A stretch of 64,000 nucleotides of DNA from NCBI RefSeq assembly GCF_021018805.1, contig NC_086247.1, positions 120,949,094-121,013,093 on the forward strand, written 5' to 3'. The DNA comes from Prinia subflava. Its lineage: Eukaryota; Chordata; Aves; Passeriformes; Cisticolidae. Of the stretch, positions 46,574-61,700 are shown in pieces. The stretch's first letter is position 1, and the number at the start of each line of letters is the position of its first letter. The notes beneath the pieces were generated by a model. It was not told the origin of the DNA. It did not search any database and saw nothing but the letters and a program-made list of their open reading frames with translations. Both the position numbers and the translations under genes were made by a program.

Positions 46574-49500
46574 GTAATGTGTGGGATTTTTCTTCCCTTT
46601 TTATTTTTAATCCTTTTAGGATTGTTCTTAAAGTAGAACATATTTTATTGACCTGATTCTTGTGTATGACCATTTTTATTAGATGTTGTTATGAAGATTT
46701 GCATGTTTTGCTGTCTGCTCTGTGTCCTCCAGCACCTCTTTAAGAAAAGGTGGTAGTCCAGCCTGTTCATCTACTCATCTGCCAGGCCATCTGCAGTAGC
46801 TGCTGAACCCACTGGCCATTTTTAACATCTTTAAACAGACGAGTCACAGCCTCAGATGTGAGCTCTTAAACCTTGGAAAAACTGATAGATGTGCAAAGAT
46901 GGAAAAATAGTTCAGGGAAGAAAATCTGTAGGCTGTGTTCAAACATTTAGTCTTGTTTAATGTTCCAGTTCACCAAACCTACACATGTATAGGCTGCTCA
47001 GCCACGTGTGCCTCGTTTGGAGCCAGCCATTTGCTCTGGTTTGGATGAGGTCATGAGCTGATGGTTCCACTCTATAGTGGGAAGGGAAGCCTGCTTTGTT
47101 AATTTTACTGTGCCTTCTTCCATTTTTATTCCCAGAAAAAGCCAATGTACTGTGTGGGCAAAGGACTGTAGGAGTAAGACAAGAAAAGTTATCCTCTCAG
47201 AATTGAAAAAAATCACTATTTTAATCTCTGGAAACAAAAGAGGTGTCAAAATGAAGATTCTGATCAAGGCTGAACAGTCATTTTTCTGTGAATGTATCAA
47301 AACTTAATTAGGTCTTGTAGCAGCTTTGGTATTGATGCAGGGCAACAAGAAAGTGTAAGACATAAACCAAGAATATTTGTACAAATGGCATTAAAGATTT
47401 CTCTTTTCAAGAAGTGACAGATTAACTAACAAAATAATCCATTTTATTGGACAAATTGGTTGGAAAAGTGTGTTGTCTGGCTTACTTCCAACACAAATAA
47501 TACTGTTAACAGCAGCCATGGATTTGATGCCAAATTAAAAGAAGAACAGTCTGAGCTCTGAGTGACAGAAGTGGCCTTTTGCCAGGAAAGATATGTATGT
47601 ATTCACGAGGAACATTTTCTTCTTGTTTTTGTATTTACTTTTGGCATTAAGAAGCCACCTAAGGGCTGTTAACATCTGAGGTGGTATAAATCTAAACAGG
47701 TAAAAGACAGGACAGATTTTAAAAGCATTTCCCAGCAATTCATCTTGAGCACACAGCTACTAAGTATTCTCACTATTTGAGTGCAGTACCACAAAATAAA
47801 TTATAGTTTCACATTTTTATTAGCATTTCATTGGAAATAAAATCCAAAATGCTTGACAAACCATATTTTTAAAAGTTTCTGAAGGCAGGTTTAAGGCGAG
47901 AGAGGGATTTTTGTTTAGTTTGTAAAAGGGGTAGAGTTTGAGACCTCTGAGGCATTTAATTTTTTAGCACTGAAGATCCTGCTCCCCTCCTGTTGAGCCC
48001 TTTTTAAATTTTCCATGTATACCTGAGAGCTCAGTGAGGCTCTTTCTCAAGGAGGGTGCTAGTCACTGTGAGGAAAGGAGCTGAAATGCAGCCATGAATA
48101 ATAAATGTTTGGGAAACAGGTGAGAAATCATTCTTGCCCGATGGCTGAAGCTTTACCAGCATTCTTAACACCATCGATCAGATCTTGGCTGCCATAAGTT
48201 GCCTTCTGTGGAGCTACTTTACTTTACGCTGGCTGAGAATCTGGCCCTGCATGTTTGATTTAATGGAGGCTCCAGTTCAGACTGAGAGCAAGTTATGATG
48301 TGTACTGAATGGCTGCTTTCCAGAGGTTAGCTGGACCAGTCCAACAGGAGAGGCCCTGGCTGCCTCTGATCTCCCTTCTTCAAACTAAAGACTCTGAAAA
48401 TAGTCATGGAAATGGCAAACAACTACAGTGTGATGCATGTGCATGCTTCTAATCCCCAACAGTCTCTGCGTGTCATTTCACTATAAATATGTTCTCTGGA
48501 GTGACCCTTCTTACATGGAAAATTCCGGATGCAGTTTGTGATTCTGATATTTAGTGATTTTTTTTTTCTCTTTCCAGTGACAGTGTTTCTGTTCCCCACC
48601 TTTCGCTTTCACTGGACTGGATGTAAAATAAAACTTTAGAAGATGCTCATTTCAGGGAGATATTACACTAAATATAGTTCTTCAAAGAAGTTTCCTAAGA
48701 ATCTGTCCAGTCATCCACCTATCTGTCCTATCTTCCCAGAAAGATTTTTAAAGTGAGTTTTCTTAATGAATAATTTTTTCCTGATTGATATACAGTTCAT
48801 TCTGTAATTTTATTCTACATGTAGAAATAGTAGAAATTTGTGAACAAAGGATAATGAAGACTGGTTCTGATGAAACAAGAAATCTTAGGATATATTGCTT
48901 AAAAAGCTTAGGCTTAGGATCACTTTAAAAACAGAGGTGCAGATCCTGCAGTGAGATGAGCTGAAGTCCACTCCTGGTGGCAAATCAGGCAAGATCTGCA
49001 AGCTGCTAGGGAAGAGCCTTTCACTACTATTTGCAATCACTTCTCTGAGTTGGTGAAAATGTTTCTGTTTCAGATGTTGACAGAAATGTTGTTGAAATCA
49101 GAGTATCAATAACCTAGCCCCCATCAGCAGATGGGAGTTATTTCTGTGAAGATGAGTTGCTCAAAATGCTCATTTGGAGGCACGTGCAACATCATGAATA
49201 CCAATGGGATAACAGGGCAGTGGTAATTTTTCTGCCATAAAGCCTAGAAACATATTCAGACTATAACAAAATAGACAAACCAACTAAACCAACCTGAAAT
49301 CTGTTTAACAAGTCCTTTCAACTAAATCCTAATTAGTAAGTGGGAACTCTATGCTCAATATTTCATTGTTACGACCACAATCAGAGGTGTTGGTGTCACC
49401 AGGTGTTGACCAGAAGCCAACATACCTTGAGAGTGGGATTTTTTTCCAACTGTTTTGGAGCACAGAAGTGCAAAATACCATACAGGACAGCTTTCCTTGC

Positions 49501-52500
49501 ACTTTCAAGCTTTCTTGGATGGAGCTATCAGAAACTTTGGATAGGATCTGGGTTATACTGACACTTCCAAACTCTTTTCCAGCCCAGTGCTGGTTTGCAA
49601 ACCATCTGAGGTTTGCCCATTGCTAGTATGTTTAATCTTATCTAATCTGTTTTTTATTTAAACAGGGATTAATTGCATTTCTTTGTTCTTTGGTGACTTG
49701 ATGCTAATCACATGCAGCACACTCCTCAGGATCAGTTACATGAATGCCTGAATTGCTACCTTAGATGATGAGAAACATCTGGGAGAGGAAGTGTAGCAAA
49801 GGGTAAATGGAAAAAGGAGGCAGATGGCTGTATTTGGGGCCTTAGCTGTCGTGGCAGGAGCATTTTTCAAATGGCTTTGTGGGTTCCTCTCTCCTATTAA
49901 GATTTCTAAGTGGGTTTTTTTCTGTGTTAGTCCTGCTGTTATGGTATTGCCAAGTTCCTGAAAGCCTAAAATAACGCAAAACTGTACTTACCAAGCAAAA
50001 CCTGGGTAGCTGGCAAGTTTGCATTCAAACCTTATTAATTCTGTTGCAGGAAGTCTTCTTCATATCTTAGCTCTGAAAAATCCCTAAGGACCCCCACAGC
50101 TGTGCAGTGGGCTTGTGACATTTTAAGATGAAGGCAAATGCAGAAAGAGAAACTGGAGCTTAAGCATAAGTAGAGTGGAAATTGGGGCCAGGATGATGTT
50201 ATGAAGGCCAGCCCTGTCCTCTGGACTGGGCTGTTCAAGACACAAGTGACATATGTGCTGTTAAACATAGAGGCAAAGTGTCCATCAAGTTGGGACACAG
50301 ATTGGACCACAGTTTGGACATGTATATAAGAAACAGGCCTTTATTGTTGTCGAGACCTTAATAAAGACCCAACTGAGCAGTGCTGACATGACTTCAGTTT
50401 TTTATTGAACTTATCTTTCTCAGTGGCTAAGGGGAAAATGTCTTTCAATGTTTTTCAGAATATGGGTCTGTAATGGTTTTCAAGGCTGTCCACAGAGAGA
50501 ATTAAAAACTGTGCATGACAGATCAGCTTCTCATATGCTGACTTAGAAGAGGTCCATTTATGCCCAAGGGTCCACTGACTGTCAGTGGAATACCTTTGGT
50601 CTGGGGAAAGTCCTGATCCTAGTAAAGCCAGTGACAAAATTATGAGTTTCGTTGTAGTCAGAACTGAAACCTCAGCAACTCTTGCGGTGTTCAAGGCAAA
50701 AAGAAAACATTTCATCTCATGACTGGACGGGAGGCTCAGTAATGTAGACAGATTGTCTTGCAGCAGTGCCAAAAATATCACCTGTGTTTTAGAGGAGTAA
50801 GTAAAGGACTCCAACCAGCCCAATCTCTAAAGAGAGGCATATTAATCCAGGGGTTAAACTCATATGAATTCCATAAAAATGCACAGCATCAGCTCATCTG
50901 ACTGCGTACGGCCTGCTTTAAAGGGATCTAGTGGGAAAATCACAGTACCTTTCATACAATTGTCATTTAAAAGGCTAAAAAAAGCCCAACATTGCTCAGT
51001 GTCTAAAATCTAAACCAGAATCAATCAGTTTTCATGATATTGAAAATGAATGCTATAATTTTGTCCAGAGACTACCTTACTTGCAAGTGTATTGGCTGTC
51101 TTACAAAGCCTGGAACAGTCTGGTTGACATGTCTTATTTCATGTATGTCCTTGAGTATGCAACATATTTAAATCACACTGGGCATAGTTAAGTGCATGTT
51201 TTCCCATATGTTACTTTAGTGGAAAACGAAACTGAGGCTTACCTGCATGAAGCAGCATTTCAGCATGTCAGCATATTCCCACTGACTGCAGCTCTTGCAT
51301 AGGTCAGCAGGAACGAACACTTAGAAAAACTCTTAAAGTAAGCTCTGGTATAAAGTGTATATAACAACCTCTATTTAAATCCCACAGGAGTTTATGGGGC
51401 TTAATTAATGCTAGCAAATTGGTTTAAGATCTTAGTGTGAAAGATGATATAAAACTGTACAAAAGGCAGTGGGTCTTGCTGGTGTTTCAGAGCTGAGAGA
51501 TCTCCCAAAGGTTTGGGTTGAGCTCTGGAACTGGGCAAAGAGCAGATGAGCAGGTGGGTTTGTGCAGGCATGAACCCATGACCCGTGTTGTCTGCTGATA
51601 TTGCAGGTTATCCCTCAGACCCAAGGCTGATACACTGAGCTCAGGAGATGGAGGCACTGCTCCTGCGGCTTCCAGTCTGTGTGTGTGAGAGAGATCTGTG
51701 CCAGGTGCTTCAGCAACTTGAGTTGATGTTGGCATTTTTTGACTTCTGAGGAAGCATAAGTGTGGTCTGGAGGACTAGCATTGACTGTTCTGCCTCAGCT
51801 GGTAAGACCTGCCTGCCCCATGTACTGGGTGTAGCTGGCTCTGAAGGAGCAGCAGGGATGGGAGGATACAGCAAGAGGTAGTCATGTCCTGAGCACCCAG
51901 GAAAATTTTGCTTACGTTTTCCTTGCCTTTGCTGTTCCAGAGGGCAATGAAGCTTCACAGAACCCATTTGCTCCATCACTGCTGCATGTGAATGACAATA
52001 CAGCACACCTGACGGAAATACCATACCAAATATACAAGATGAGAGTAGTCTGTGAACTTCATGATATTTTACAGAATCAGATCTAGTGCATACGGTCTAT
52101 TAAAAATCAAAGATAAAATTTTAATTGACACTGGCCTGAAGAAGGGACAACATCAGATGTAAATAGTTGCAAATGTAAAATTACTTATGTTGGAGCTTCT
52201 CAGACTTTTGGCTGAGACTTTTAAAATAAAATTGCAAGTTCTTTCTCAGGTATTTTCCTAGAGAGCTGCTTTTTAGAGTTTGGACTACTCAGGGTTGATA
52301 GACTTACTAGGTATCTTACAAGTGAAAGCTTGTACTGGGCTTGGAGTAGATTTAAAAATCAGTTAATATATAGTTTTAAAAGACCAACCACCATTCCCAT
52401 TAACCCTGAATGCTCTTAAATGACTGAGAAATTCAGATGTCATGATATTTGGTAGAGAAATGCCAGCTCAGATGGAATTTCTCAACCCATTAAAAAAAAA

Positions 52501-55107
52501 GGTGGGAAGTACCTTATCTGAAAACCAGTACAGATGGTGCTGTATTAGCTTCTCTCTTTTGGAACTAATTAAGATGCTTTTTTTGGCTTATAGTGTCAGG
52601 CACTGGATATGAGCACTTTATAAAACCCATTAAGGATTCTCTGCCTCAAGATGTCTCTGAAGGCAAACACAGTTGTAAAGAATGGTGCTCGTGAAGATTG
52701 TGTTGTTTGCTGGAATTTCCATTAAGAGTAAACTTCATATGAAATAATTGATCACGTATCTGTCTTGGAAATATTTGGACTCCTTTAGGCAGAATGAGGA
52801 GTCAGTGGAATATCAGACTGAAATAAACCTTGTAAACATGCCCATGGGTTTAATCCTGTGGGTTAACAAAAACAAAACTAATGGCCTGTGAAGTTTATCC
52901 TGTGAAGTTTAGTTTTTACAGTAGTCACAGATCCATACAGTATCCCAGACACATCTGAAGGTGTTCCTTGTTTGTATGGGCAAATACTCAATGTCCAGAG
53001 ACATCTTTCTTTACTTTGGGAGCTTCAAACACTTTCCTCATTGAGAAAATTCTTTGCATCTCTACAGAACACAAGATTAGCTGAAGATCTCTGATCAGCA
53101 CTTTCCTTTAACCACCATGTAAACAGAAAAGTTCACTTTATTAGGGCTACAATAAGTGGTGGCAGAGAATTCTGCTGTCTAGTAAAGTTTCTGAATCTTC
53201 AAACTGATACTTGATAAATACCAGTGGATTTCAAACTTGGAATTTATAGGATATGCTCCTCTTTTCCAAAATCTTGTAAAACAGGCACCAGGGGGAATAT
53301 GAAAAGCAACCTAGTTATAAAATACTTGAACTATATCATAAATTGGACACTGGAGGCAAGAAAGAAGGAACTCCCCAACTCAAGAGACAAGAAAACTTAG
53401 TAAATGTGAAGTGGAGGATTGCACCATGCCTGAATGCATTTCTCCCATTCCACGTCCAGTGGCACTGAGATAAGTTACTTCAAAAGAACTCAATCCCCAT
53501 CACTGTATCTTCAGCTCTAGTCAATGCAGTAAGCTTTAGGGAACTGTTATTTTGAAATTCAAATGCAAACATTTTATTTTGGTTTCTACTTAGTTTTAAA
53601 AACATTTATATTTCTTAGTTACACTCATGTCAAAGAATTGGCTTGGGGAAATTCTAACTTGATAAATCTAAGAATATTAACAACTACATATACTAATGAT
53701 TTGTTCCTGATTATGCTGTATTTTCCTATTAAAAAACGTGGTTTAACTTGTGAGGGATGATATGCTAATCAATGAAAACTACTATTTGGGATGATCTGTA
53801 ATGATAAAAATCTTACCACTTCTCATTTTTCAGAAATCTGGGCAACATCTGAGAGGCTCTGCCAAGCGTCAGAGGAGGCAGGATTTGCTCCCTGAGTGCC
53901 ATGGGAGGTTAAGTTTGTGTGTTGCATCTTGTCTTGAGGCCTAATATAGCATCTCATACACTCAGAAGAGAGACTAATTTTTGAGTGGAAACCCAAATCA
54001 ACTTGTTTAAAGACAACAAGGAAACCAGTAAACAAATACAACAAAAGCAAAAGAAATCAATTCAGCCAGGAAAATAGCACAGTTTTTACATCCTTTGTAA
54101 TGTTACTGATGAATGTCTTGTGCTTAACCTCTTTTATTGCCTCTTATTTTGAATTAACAGTTTGGTTAGCCTAGAGATTATGTATGTTTTCTTATTATTT
54201 AGGATATATTTTCTATGTCATATATGGAATTTTTAACCGTTTTTCTTATTGAATATGAAGTTGCCATCACCTCCATATTTCAGTCTGGTCATAGTTAGAA
54301 TTTTTCAGACCACACACAGGCCAGCTTCTTACTTTTGGCAAGAAAAAAACAACTGGTCTCATAAATTATATTCATAAATATTTAGTATACTTATATGTGT
54401 GGGTTTCTAAATAAAGAAAAGGAAAACCAAGACCTGAGGAAACCTGGTAATTCTGGGAGAAGAATAATCTATTTTCTTGGGAAGAAAAACCTTCTACAAA
54501 ATCTGTAATTTACTCCTGACATTAAAAATAAATCATGTTTTTGTACAAGTATAATGCGAACGAAACTACTTCCAGAAAATCAGTATGAGTTTTGACCAGC
54601 TGAAGTGCTTGAAATATTGAACACTGGAAGTATTCAGCATTAGTGAACAGCATAGGAAAGCATGATTTATTATGCCAGGAGAGACTCTCTAATCACATAG
54701 GTCCCATTCTTAAGGGAAGGCAGTGGTCTTTTTCTGCACATGACCCTTTTCTGTTAAAGGAAAAAATGGGCTTTGGTAGGTACAGTCAGTGGCTTGAGGC
54801 TGGTGGGAGTAGTGCGTGGCCCTTCTCCAGCCAGGAGGCCACCAAGGGAAAAAACCTTCCTAGGCTCCTCCTTGGAGTTCAGCCTTTCTTCACTTCTGCA
54901 CAAAACACAATAAATAGAACTTCTTTTTGAGGGGTGAGGGGAGGGGAGGGTGGAGGGATGGTGAGAAGCATTGTCCTCTTTTTTTTTTTTCAATCTTCTT
55001 GTTGACAATAAAGATGATTTTTGGGTCTTCCTGCCTTTTTTTTTGTGCATGCAGAAACAGTCTTGATTTAACATACTTCTTTTCTGTGGCTTTGCTAACA
55101 GAATTAT
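46574..55107. other. Long non-coding stretch, nothing identified
   Basis: AT-rich DNA without recognisable exons or repeats. Frames such as 47077-47307 and 51710-52024 are short and have no known similarity. Confidence 0.5.
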
Positions 55108-55200
55108 TTCTTCTTCTTCTTCTTCTTCTTCTTCTTCTTCTTCTTCTTCTTCTTCTTCTTCTTCTTCTTCTTCTACTACTACTACTACTACTACTACTAC
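55108..55200. repeat. Compound microsatellite (TTC)22(TAC)9
   Basis: 66 bp of uninterrupted TTC followed directly by 27 bp of TAC, then TAGTAATAAT. The poly-Glu, poly-Leu and poly-Val frames through it are translations of the repeat. Confidence 0.97.
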
Positions 55201-55315
55201 TAGTAATAATATGAGTGACACAGCTGCTAACAATTTGCCTGCTGTGTTTGGACTAACGTAGCTCCTGAAAAATGCCAAGTGTCAAAAAGTCTAAGAAATA
55301 TGTACTATCTTCCTA

Positions 55316-55430
55316 TCATCATAGCATGGTTTGGGCTGGAAGGGACCTTTAAAGATCATCTAGTCCATCTTTCACTGCTAACATTGCTCAAAGCTCCATC
55401 CACTCTGACCTTCAGTTCCTCTTGACCTCA
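55316..55430 (-). mobile_element. CR1 LINE 3'-end fragment
   Basis: Plus-strand text such as GGTTTGGGCTGGAAGGGACC, then AAAGATCATCTAGTCC and GCTCAAAGCTCCATCCACTC, matches the reverse complement of avian CR1 3' ends. The element is on the minus strand, 5'-truncated and diverged. Confidence 0.85.
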
Positions 55431-55705
55431 GGCCTGGCCTTGGTTTGGCTTTAACCCCTCCCCAGGAGGACTGAGCTCTCTATAGTGTTCAGTCTGCACT
55501 GTTTTGGTTGCCTTTGTGCTAATACTGAAAAAATTTGCATATTGGAGACAGGAACGACAACTACATCCAAGTTAAGTTTGTTCCCTACGGTTTGAACATC
55601 ATATAGGTTTTAAGTTCAACAGTTTTCTTAAGGCTCATAAAGAAATCTCTTCTCTCATCTTCTTGTTAAAATTCCCCCTTTCCTAATGCGATTATATTAC
55701 ATTTC

Positions 55706-55728
55706 TTTTTTTTTTTTTTTTTTTTTTT
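55706..55728. repeat. Poly-T homopolymer (23 bases)
   Basis: A simple T run with no recognisable retroposed body beside it. Confidence 0.85.
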
Positions 55729-58700
55729 CACAACCTTATCCTAAACGGCCCTAAATTGTTTGGTCACCCTCTATTATCTGGATAAAAAATTCGCAAGGCA
55801 AGCTAAAAAGGGTCAGGGGAGATGTTTGTGTCCAGGACCCTGTCAAATTGCATAAGTGGAAGAGTTCAGAAGACATATGTGACCAATTTTCATGGTTAGC
55901 TGATAGGAGATCAGTTGCCTGGGGTAAGAGCTGAAACTCATGCATCAGTGAAAATTATCACCCCCTGAATCTCTGGCCAGATGTGCACCCCTCATCCGAT
56001 CCCGTATTATTTTCGGGTGTCCATGTCTTTGCTCAGGTACTGGACTGGAGGCTTTGGGGCATGCCTTTGGAATATATTTCAGACTCAGACATTTGATAGG
56101 GCTGTGACAGAGCTTTTTTTCTTCACTCCTGCCACAGTGCCGATCATTGATAAAATACATTCAGAACATGCAAAAATGTTGGTCACCAAATTTATAGTAT
56201 TGCAAACAAGATGAGTGCAGGGTGCTCTGTCACTACAAAGCTGAGGGCTAAGGTATGAGAACCATGAATAATGCTGTTAACACACCTTGGAGTCACTCCA
56301 CTTTAGCCCTGAAGGCTCCTTGTTTTATAGATACAGCCACAGGACAAATATTTCTCCTGCAGAAGAAATGACATTATCTTTTGACACATAATCCAACCCC
56401 ACTCAGGAGATGGGTATGCCTGTCTGTAGGGCCCTGGGGGAATACTTTAAAAAATCTGGCTGTGAGGGAGGTGAGGGCACAGGGTACACAGTCTTCATAC
56501 TCTGTCCCTGTTGCAACAATGGCCATTTCAAGCACTGCTTATGAGCTTGGGTGATGTGATAGGCCAGTGATTAAACTGGTGGGTCACAGGGCTGAGGGAA
56601 ATCCTCAGCTCCTCATCATTACCCATATGACCCACACTTGAAATGTGCTGTAAGAATGTATGTGAATTATACAACAGCTTGGAATGAACAAAGCAGAGGA
56701 GCTGCTCCTCCAGTGAGGAAGGGAATCTGGGGGACAGCTCAAAGAGGACTTCCCGCTAGAAGACATGGCACTGTGGCAAAGTCAGAGGGAAGAGATACTA
56801 CCTTCATGTGAATTCTACTCAGACAAAACTGAAACGTGTCCAAACTTAATTGCAGGTACATGCTCTCAGCTGCACAGCAAAGTTAAATATAGATGAGATC
56901 TTTGTGCTAGATGGGAAAGCACATTTCCTGCCCAAAGAACTTGGAACAAGAAAGTGCAGAATTTGGCTTAATTTCTGTGTATTATTTGCTTTTTGTTGGA
57001 ATATTGCTATGTGATTTTTATTAATTCCCAAGAAGCCACTTGGAACCCTAGTCCATGGCTTCTAAGCTCAGGTAACTTTCTGAGTGTTTAGCAGTGACCA
57101 ATGGTACTAGTCAAAAAATATTATATCCTCATATCATGTTCCCCTCTGCCACATTTACTACATTTATATCAAACCTCTGCTCTCCCTCCACTCCTGGATT
57201 TTAAAACACTAGACTAGAAAGATGAAGAGCATGTCTTGGAGTTTCAAATTATACACAAGGTTGATTAATAGTGACCTAGAGGGTCAACTGAAATTTAGGG
57301 CTAGAGTTTCTAGTAATGGAGGAGAAAATTACTGAAAAGCAAAAATCCTAATTTTCCCCCTTTAGGCACAATAATAGCCATTGTCAAGTTTCAGAAATAT
57401 AACACCGTGGAGCTGTCTACTGAAGGAAGCTGCTGAAAGCCCTATTAGTAAAGTCAGAGGGAACAGGACTGAACAAATTTGGGGAAGGTACCCTGGGGAA
57501 CATTCAGGAGGGTGGTGAGATGATTTGAGGGCTCTTTTGATCTCTGTTATTTATGATTTTAAGCCTTGGTATTACTGGAATATTACTGCATATCCCATAG
57601 TGAAATAGGAGAGAAGGAACAGAATAGTGGGATCTTGAAAAAGACAGGGAGACTTCTGCTAATGTGAGAAAAAAACCCCCAAACTTCAGCAGACTTTTGG
57701 AATGGAATGGGTGAATTTCTGCTGTAGACCTGTGTGGAGAGCTATCTTTAGGGGTGAATTCCCAGAACAGTTGCCCAAAGGCCCAGGATATGGGCAGAGG
57801 CTCATACCATACTAAACTGAGTAGTGCGGAGAGTCACCTAATCCAAGGAAAGGGAGAAGGGCCCACACTTTAACCTCTGCCTGAGGTCCCCATAAATCTG
57901 ATGCTGCCTCTGCCTGAGAATGTCAGAGATGAGAGGAGATGGGTAGAAGGCAAGCCTTGTCACACTGGCACCTCTTATTTCATTCCTGTCACAGCTGCAG
58001 CTCCTGTCTCTCGAGGGCTGACACGTTCTTTTTTCATACCCCAGGATGAGGTTGCGGATTTAGTAACGGATACCAGGCACACCATGAAGTGGGACAGAGT
58101 GCTGGATATTAACCTCCCTGTATTTTCATTTTCTTTACTCTGTGAGTGAGCCAGGACAGCTTAACTGGCAAGGCCCACAGAAAGAGTAAATCAGCATAGT
58201 GGGAATGGAACTGACATGATTTATACAGATGAAATCCTTGTGTCTGTATTTTCAGTTTGCTTCTGTAATTTATTGACTTTTTGTCCTTTTAGCTTGACTT
58301 TGCCTTCCTGCAAGGGTATCACAATGCCATTCCCACTTCATAGTATTTCATCACGAAACAGAAAGTCACTTACTCTTTGGGGGTTATTTGATGTCTAAGA
58401 AGCCTTTCATCTCCATAATGCTATTTTAGGATAAGAACCAAGGCATTCTGGATGCTATTACAACTTAAAGAACACTTGTAAATATTTCATTATCAGGAAT
58501 GACCTGTTCTCAAGCCCTCCCACATCAGAGTTTTAGATCACAAAGAGGTAACTGAAGGCAGTCGTTCCCCGATGAAGGAAAAATAGCAACTTTGAAAAAG
58601 GAGGTGCTCAAAGACCTACAAATGGAAATTGATTCCATAAATAGGAATTTGTTACCTTTAGGACTTTTATGAATTTATGAAAAATGCTTCTGTCTTCTGA

Positions 58701-61700
58701 CTAAACTGTGTAGCATGGGTGTGCATGTTAACAGAGTCCATAGGCAATCAGATAAGACTTTTCCTTTTGACATAAGTATTTGTGGAAACATCAAAATGAT
58801 AGGTGTTTCATCTGAAATTGAATCTAGAAAGATAAACTAGGACCAGCATGTGACACAAGCATGATTTTTAGCCAAGTATGGCAGGAAGAAATAACCTGTC
58901 AATATATCATGTAATGAGGTTATATGATTAATCATACCTAATTTTTTTCATTCTAAGTGGAGGTAGATACATGAGAAGGACAAGATAGAAAGATATTTCA
59001 GATAGAGATTGACAAGAGAGACAGAGGAAAAGTGATGGGGAAAGCATGAGAGAGATGCAATTACTTTTGAAGATGATTGGACAGATTCAAGTTCCACTTT
59101 GTATTAGTGTGAATTTTGAAGAGTTCCCTTGGGCTTACATGATGCTTTTTCAGGGTTTATGATTGGCACCTAAAGCCATAGGCAAGATCATTGTTTCATG
59201 TAAATGTCATCCCACTGAAATAAAAAGTTGAATTTACCTGAGTTTGATAATTACTTTTACTCTTGCTTGGTTTTTAATATTAAAAACTAATAATTTCAAA
59301 GAATAAATAATTAGTCTCTGAGTTAAGTCCATCATGCAATTTGAATATAATTAATTCCTCATTCAGTAATTTACACAAGACAAATCAGGAATATCTATGT
59401 TACTGTTAACAACTAGAGCTGGGCTTGATAGCATCATGACCTGCATTTGCATCTAACTGCTCTTGCCCTTGGAATTGAAGAAATAATCCCAGTGTTATTA
59501 ATAATTCTTATATTGCTAACAGTTGTGGAGAAGTGGATTGCAATGAGATAAAGATATAAAATAGCTTTATCACAATGCATATCTGTTTGTGAAACAATCA
59601 TAGTATTTTATAGGTTTTTTCTGTCACAACTATTAGCTGCCACCATCTTCATATTTAAATTCACCTCTGGTATTTAGGAAGAAAATGGTCCACAGAACTT
59701 TCCTGGGGTGAGTTTACCTGTTACTTGCTTAAAGTTCCCAGTTTATCTGTTACTTAAATTATGGGAACAAAAATTTGAGGTGCCTTTGTAAGCTGCCATA
59801 GCTGTTATACAGGGAAACACTTCAGCATCTTGAGATTTTACATGGCTTCCTCAGTATTCCCCCACCCATGCATGGCTGAACAAACTGTCTGAACACCATT
59901 TTCAGCTTCTGTGAAGATATTTCTCATGCTACTTGTAGAAACAATGATTTCAGTTAACAGTGAACAAATGTTGGAAATATTTTGAAACCAAATCTGGTGT
60001 GGGCTGAAGGCACTGAGAGGTTGCAACAGCCTATTTTGGTGATGCCAGTTGATATCATCAAGAAACCATTTCTCATTATTATTACCATTTATAAAGAGCA
60101 AGAACATTGTTAATGCCATAGTTGTTATTAATCTGAACAATTGTTAAGGGAAACAATTCAGTTTTAGTGCAGAGATGGTCCTGACACATTTATGCATTGC
60201 TTAAGCCCCAGTGCCTTGTATTGTAAGATTTCATCTCTCTGTGCTGGGTTGTCACATATTTCCTAGTGCTCAGGCAGATGCTTCAGTTAACCACAACTTT
60301 GGTAGTTTTTCCTGATTCTTAATTACAGCAGTAAAACATTAAGAACAGACTTGCTTGTCAAATGTCTTAAATGCCAAACTATTCTAAAGCTCCTTGCTTT
60401 ATATAAAGATGTTTGTCAAGTCAAAGAAGCAGGGAACATATGTGATCCATTTCACAAAGTGAAATCTGAGGATTTACCTAAGGACACAGGAATGTTGTGA
60501 AGTAATATTTATAAATGTTGCAGGTGTTGTGGTAATTGTAAATTGGCAGCCTTACATCATCCTGCTCTAATTGGCTTTGAATTCCAGCCTCTGCACTGTT
60601 ATTTGAGTGTCAATAATTTCGTATCATGCTTGAAAGCAGAATCAAAAAACTCTTTTAACTGGGAAAAAACAACCCTTGTGACTCACTCTGGTGCCTTCCA
60701 CTGCCATTTGGAGCTGTAAGCTGGAAAGGCTGGGACACCAAATTTTCACATGGGTGATGCTGGGTCGTGGTGCATGCCAGTGTATTTCCACTGCTACCAA
60801 ATGACCTGAGCTCTTGCAAGAAGTAAAAACACACAAAACCTACAAAAGTTATCTTCTTCAGTGAGTAAATAAATTGTGATGTACAATAATGAGCTGTTGT
60901 ATACTTAGAGGAAAAACTGACTGCTTGTATGAATTAAGTTCTGCTATCTAAAAATTCATGGATGTCATGAAATGCAGACTTAAGGCTCCTATTAAATCAG
61001 CTGTAACTCTGTCCCATATGCCTGTGCTATAATGGGACGTAGGAAAAAGGAAAGTGGATATGTAAGTTATGGATAAATAGAAACAACATTACAATCCAAA
61101 TCCAGAAATCATATAAATACATGTTTGTCTTTTAGACTGTGATTTACAGTATCCAAGCCTAATCAAGTGAATGAAAGTATTGATATGTGTAAAAGTTAAG
61201 CATATGCTTAAGGCTTTTGGACTCAGGATGCTCTGCCAGTGAGGTTTGAACTCTTAGACAGGAAAGTTTCCTTTCCTCTTAGAAAGGAACTTCTGTGCCC
61301 ATTGTGAGAGGCAGGCGTCTCTAGATTATTTTCTGGATTTTGGAAACCTTAAAACCTTTACAACTTCTGTATTCTGGTCCAATAATTCTTTTCAGAGTGA
61401 ATAAAATTATGTCAAGAAAAATGCTTACACATCTTAATCCATTAATTTCTTGGATCTGTTCCTAACTTCTTTGCATTCTGCCCTCAAGTCAACAGAAGTG
61501 CCCACATAAGCAAGATTTATATCTTTGTGATTAATAAAGGCATAAAAACGCTACTTTCATTTAGAAAATTCAGATTACACAAACATGTATGCTGTTGCCT
61601 TTGTGACAGGGTTGATCTTATTTGCAACTGTCAAGGTTTTAAATAGCATGTGACACACTGGGCACTATAACGTGATCTTAGACTAGAAATGATGTTCTTG

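Noticed and set aside
50300..50400. Possible solo LTR (TATATAA followed by AATAAA)
   Set aside because: Only a TATA-like string and a hexamer. No TG...CA ends, target duplication or second copy in the window.
54754..55278. Frame with poly-Glu and poly-Val runs, and its poly-Leu shadow
   Set aside because: Produced by the (TTC)22(TAC)9 microsatellite. The flanking parts resemble nothing known.
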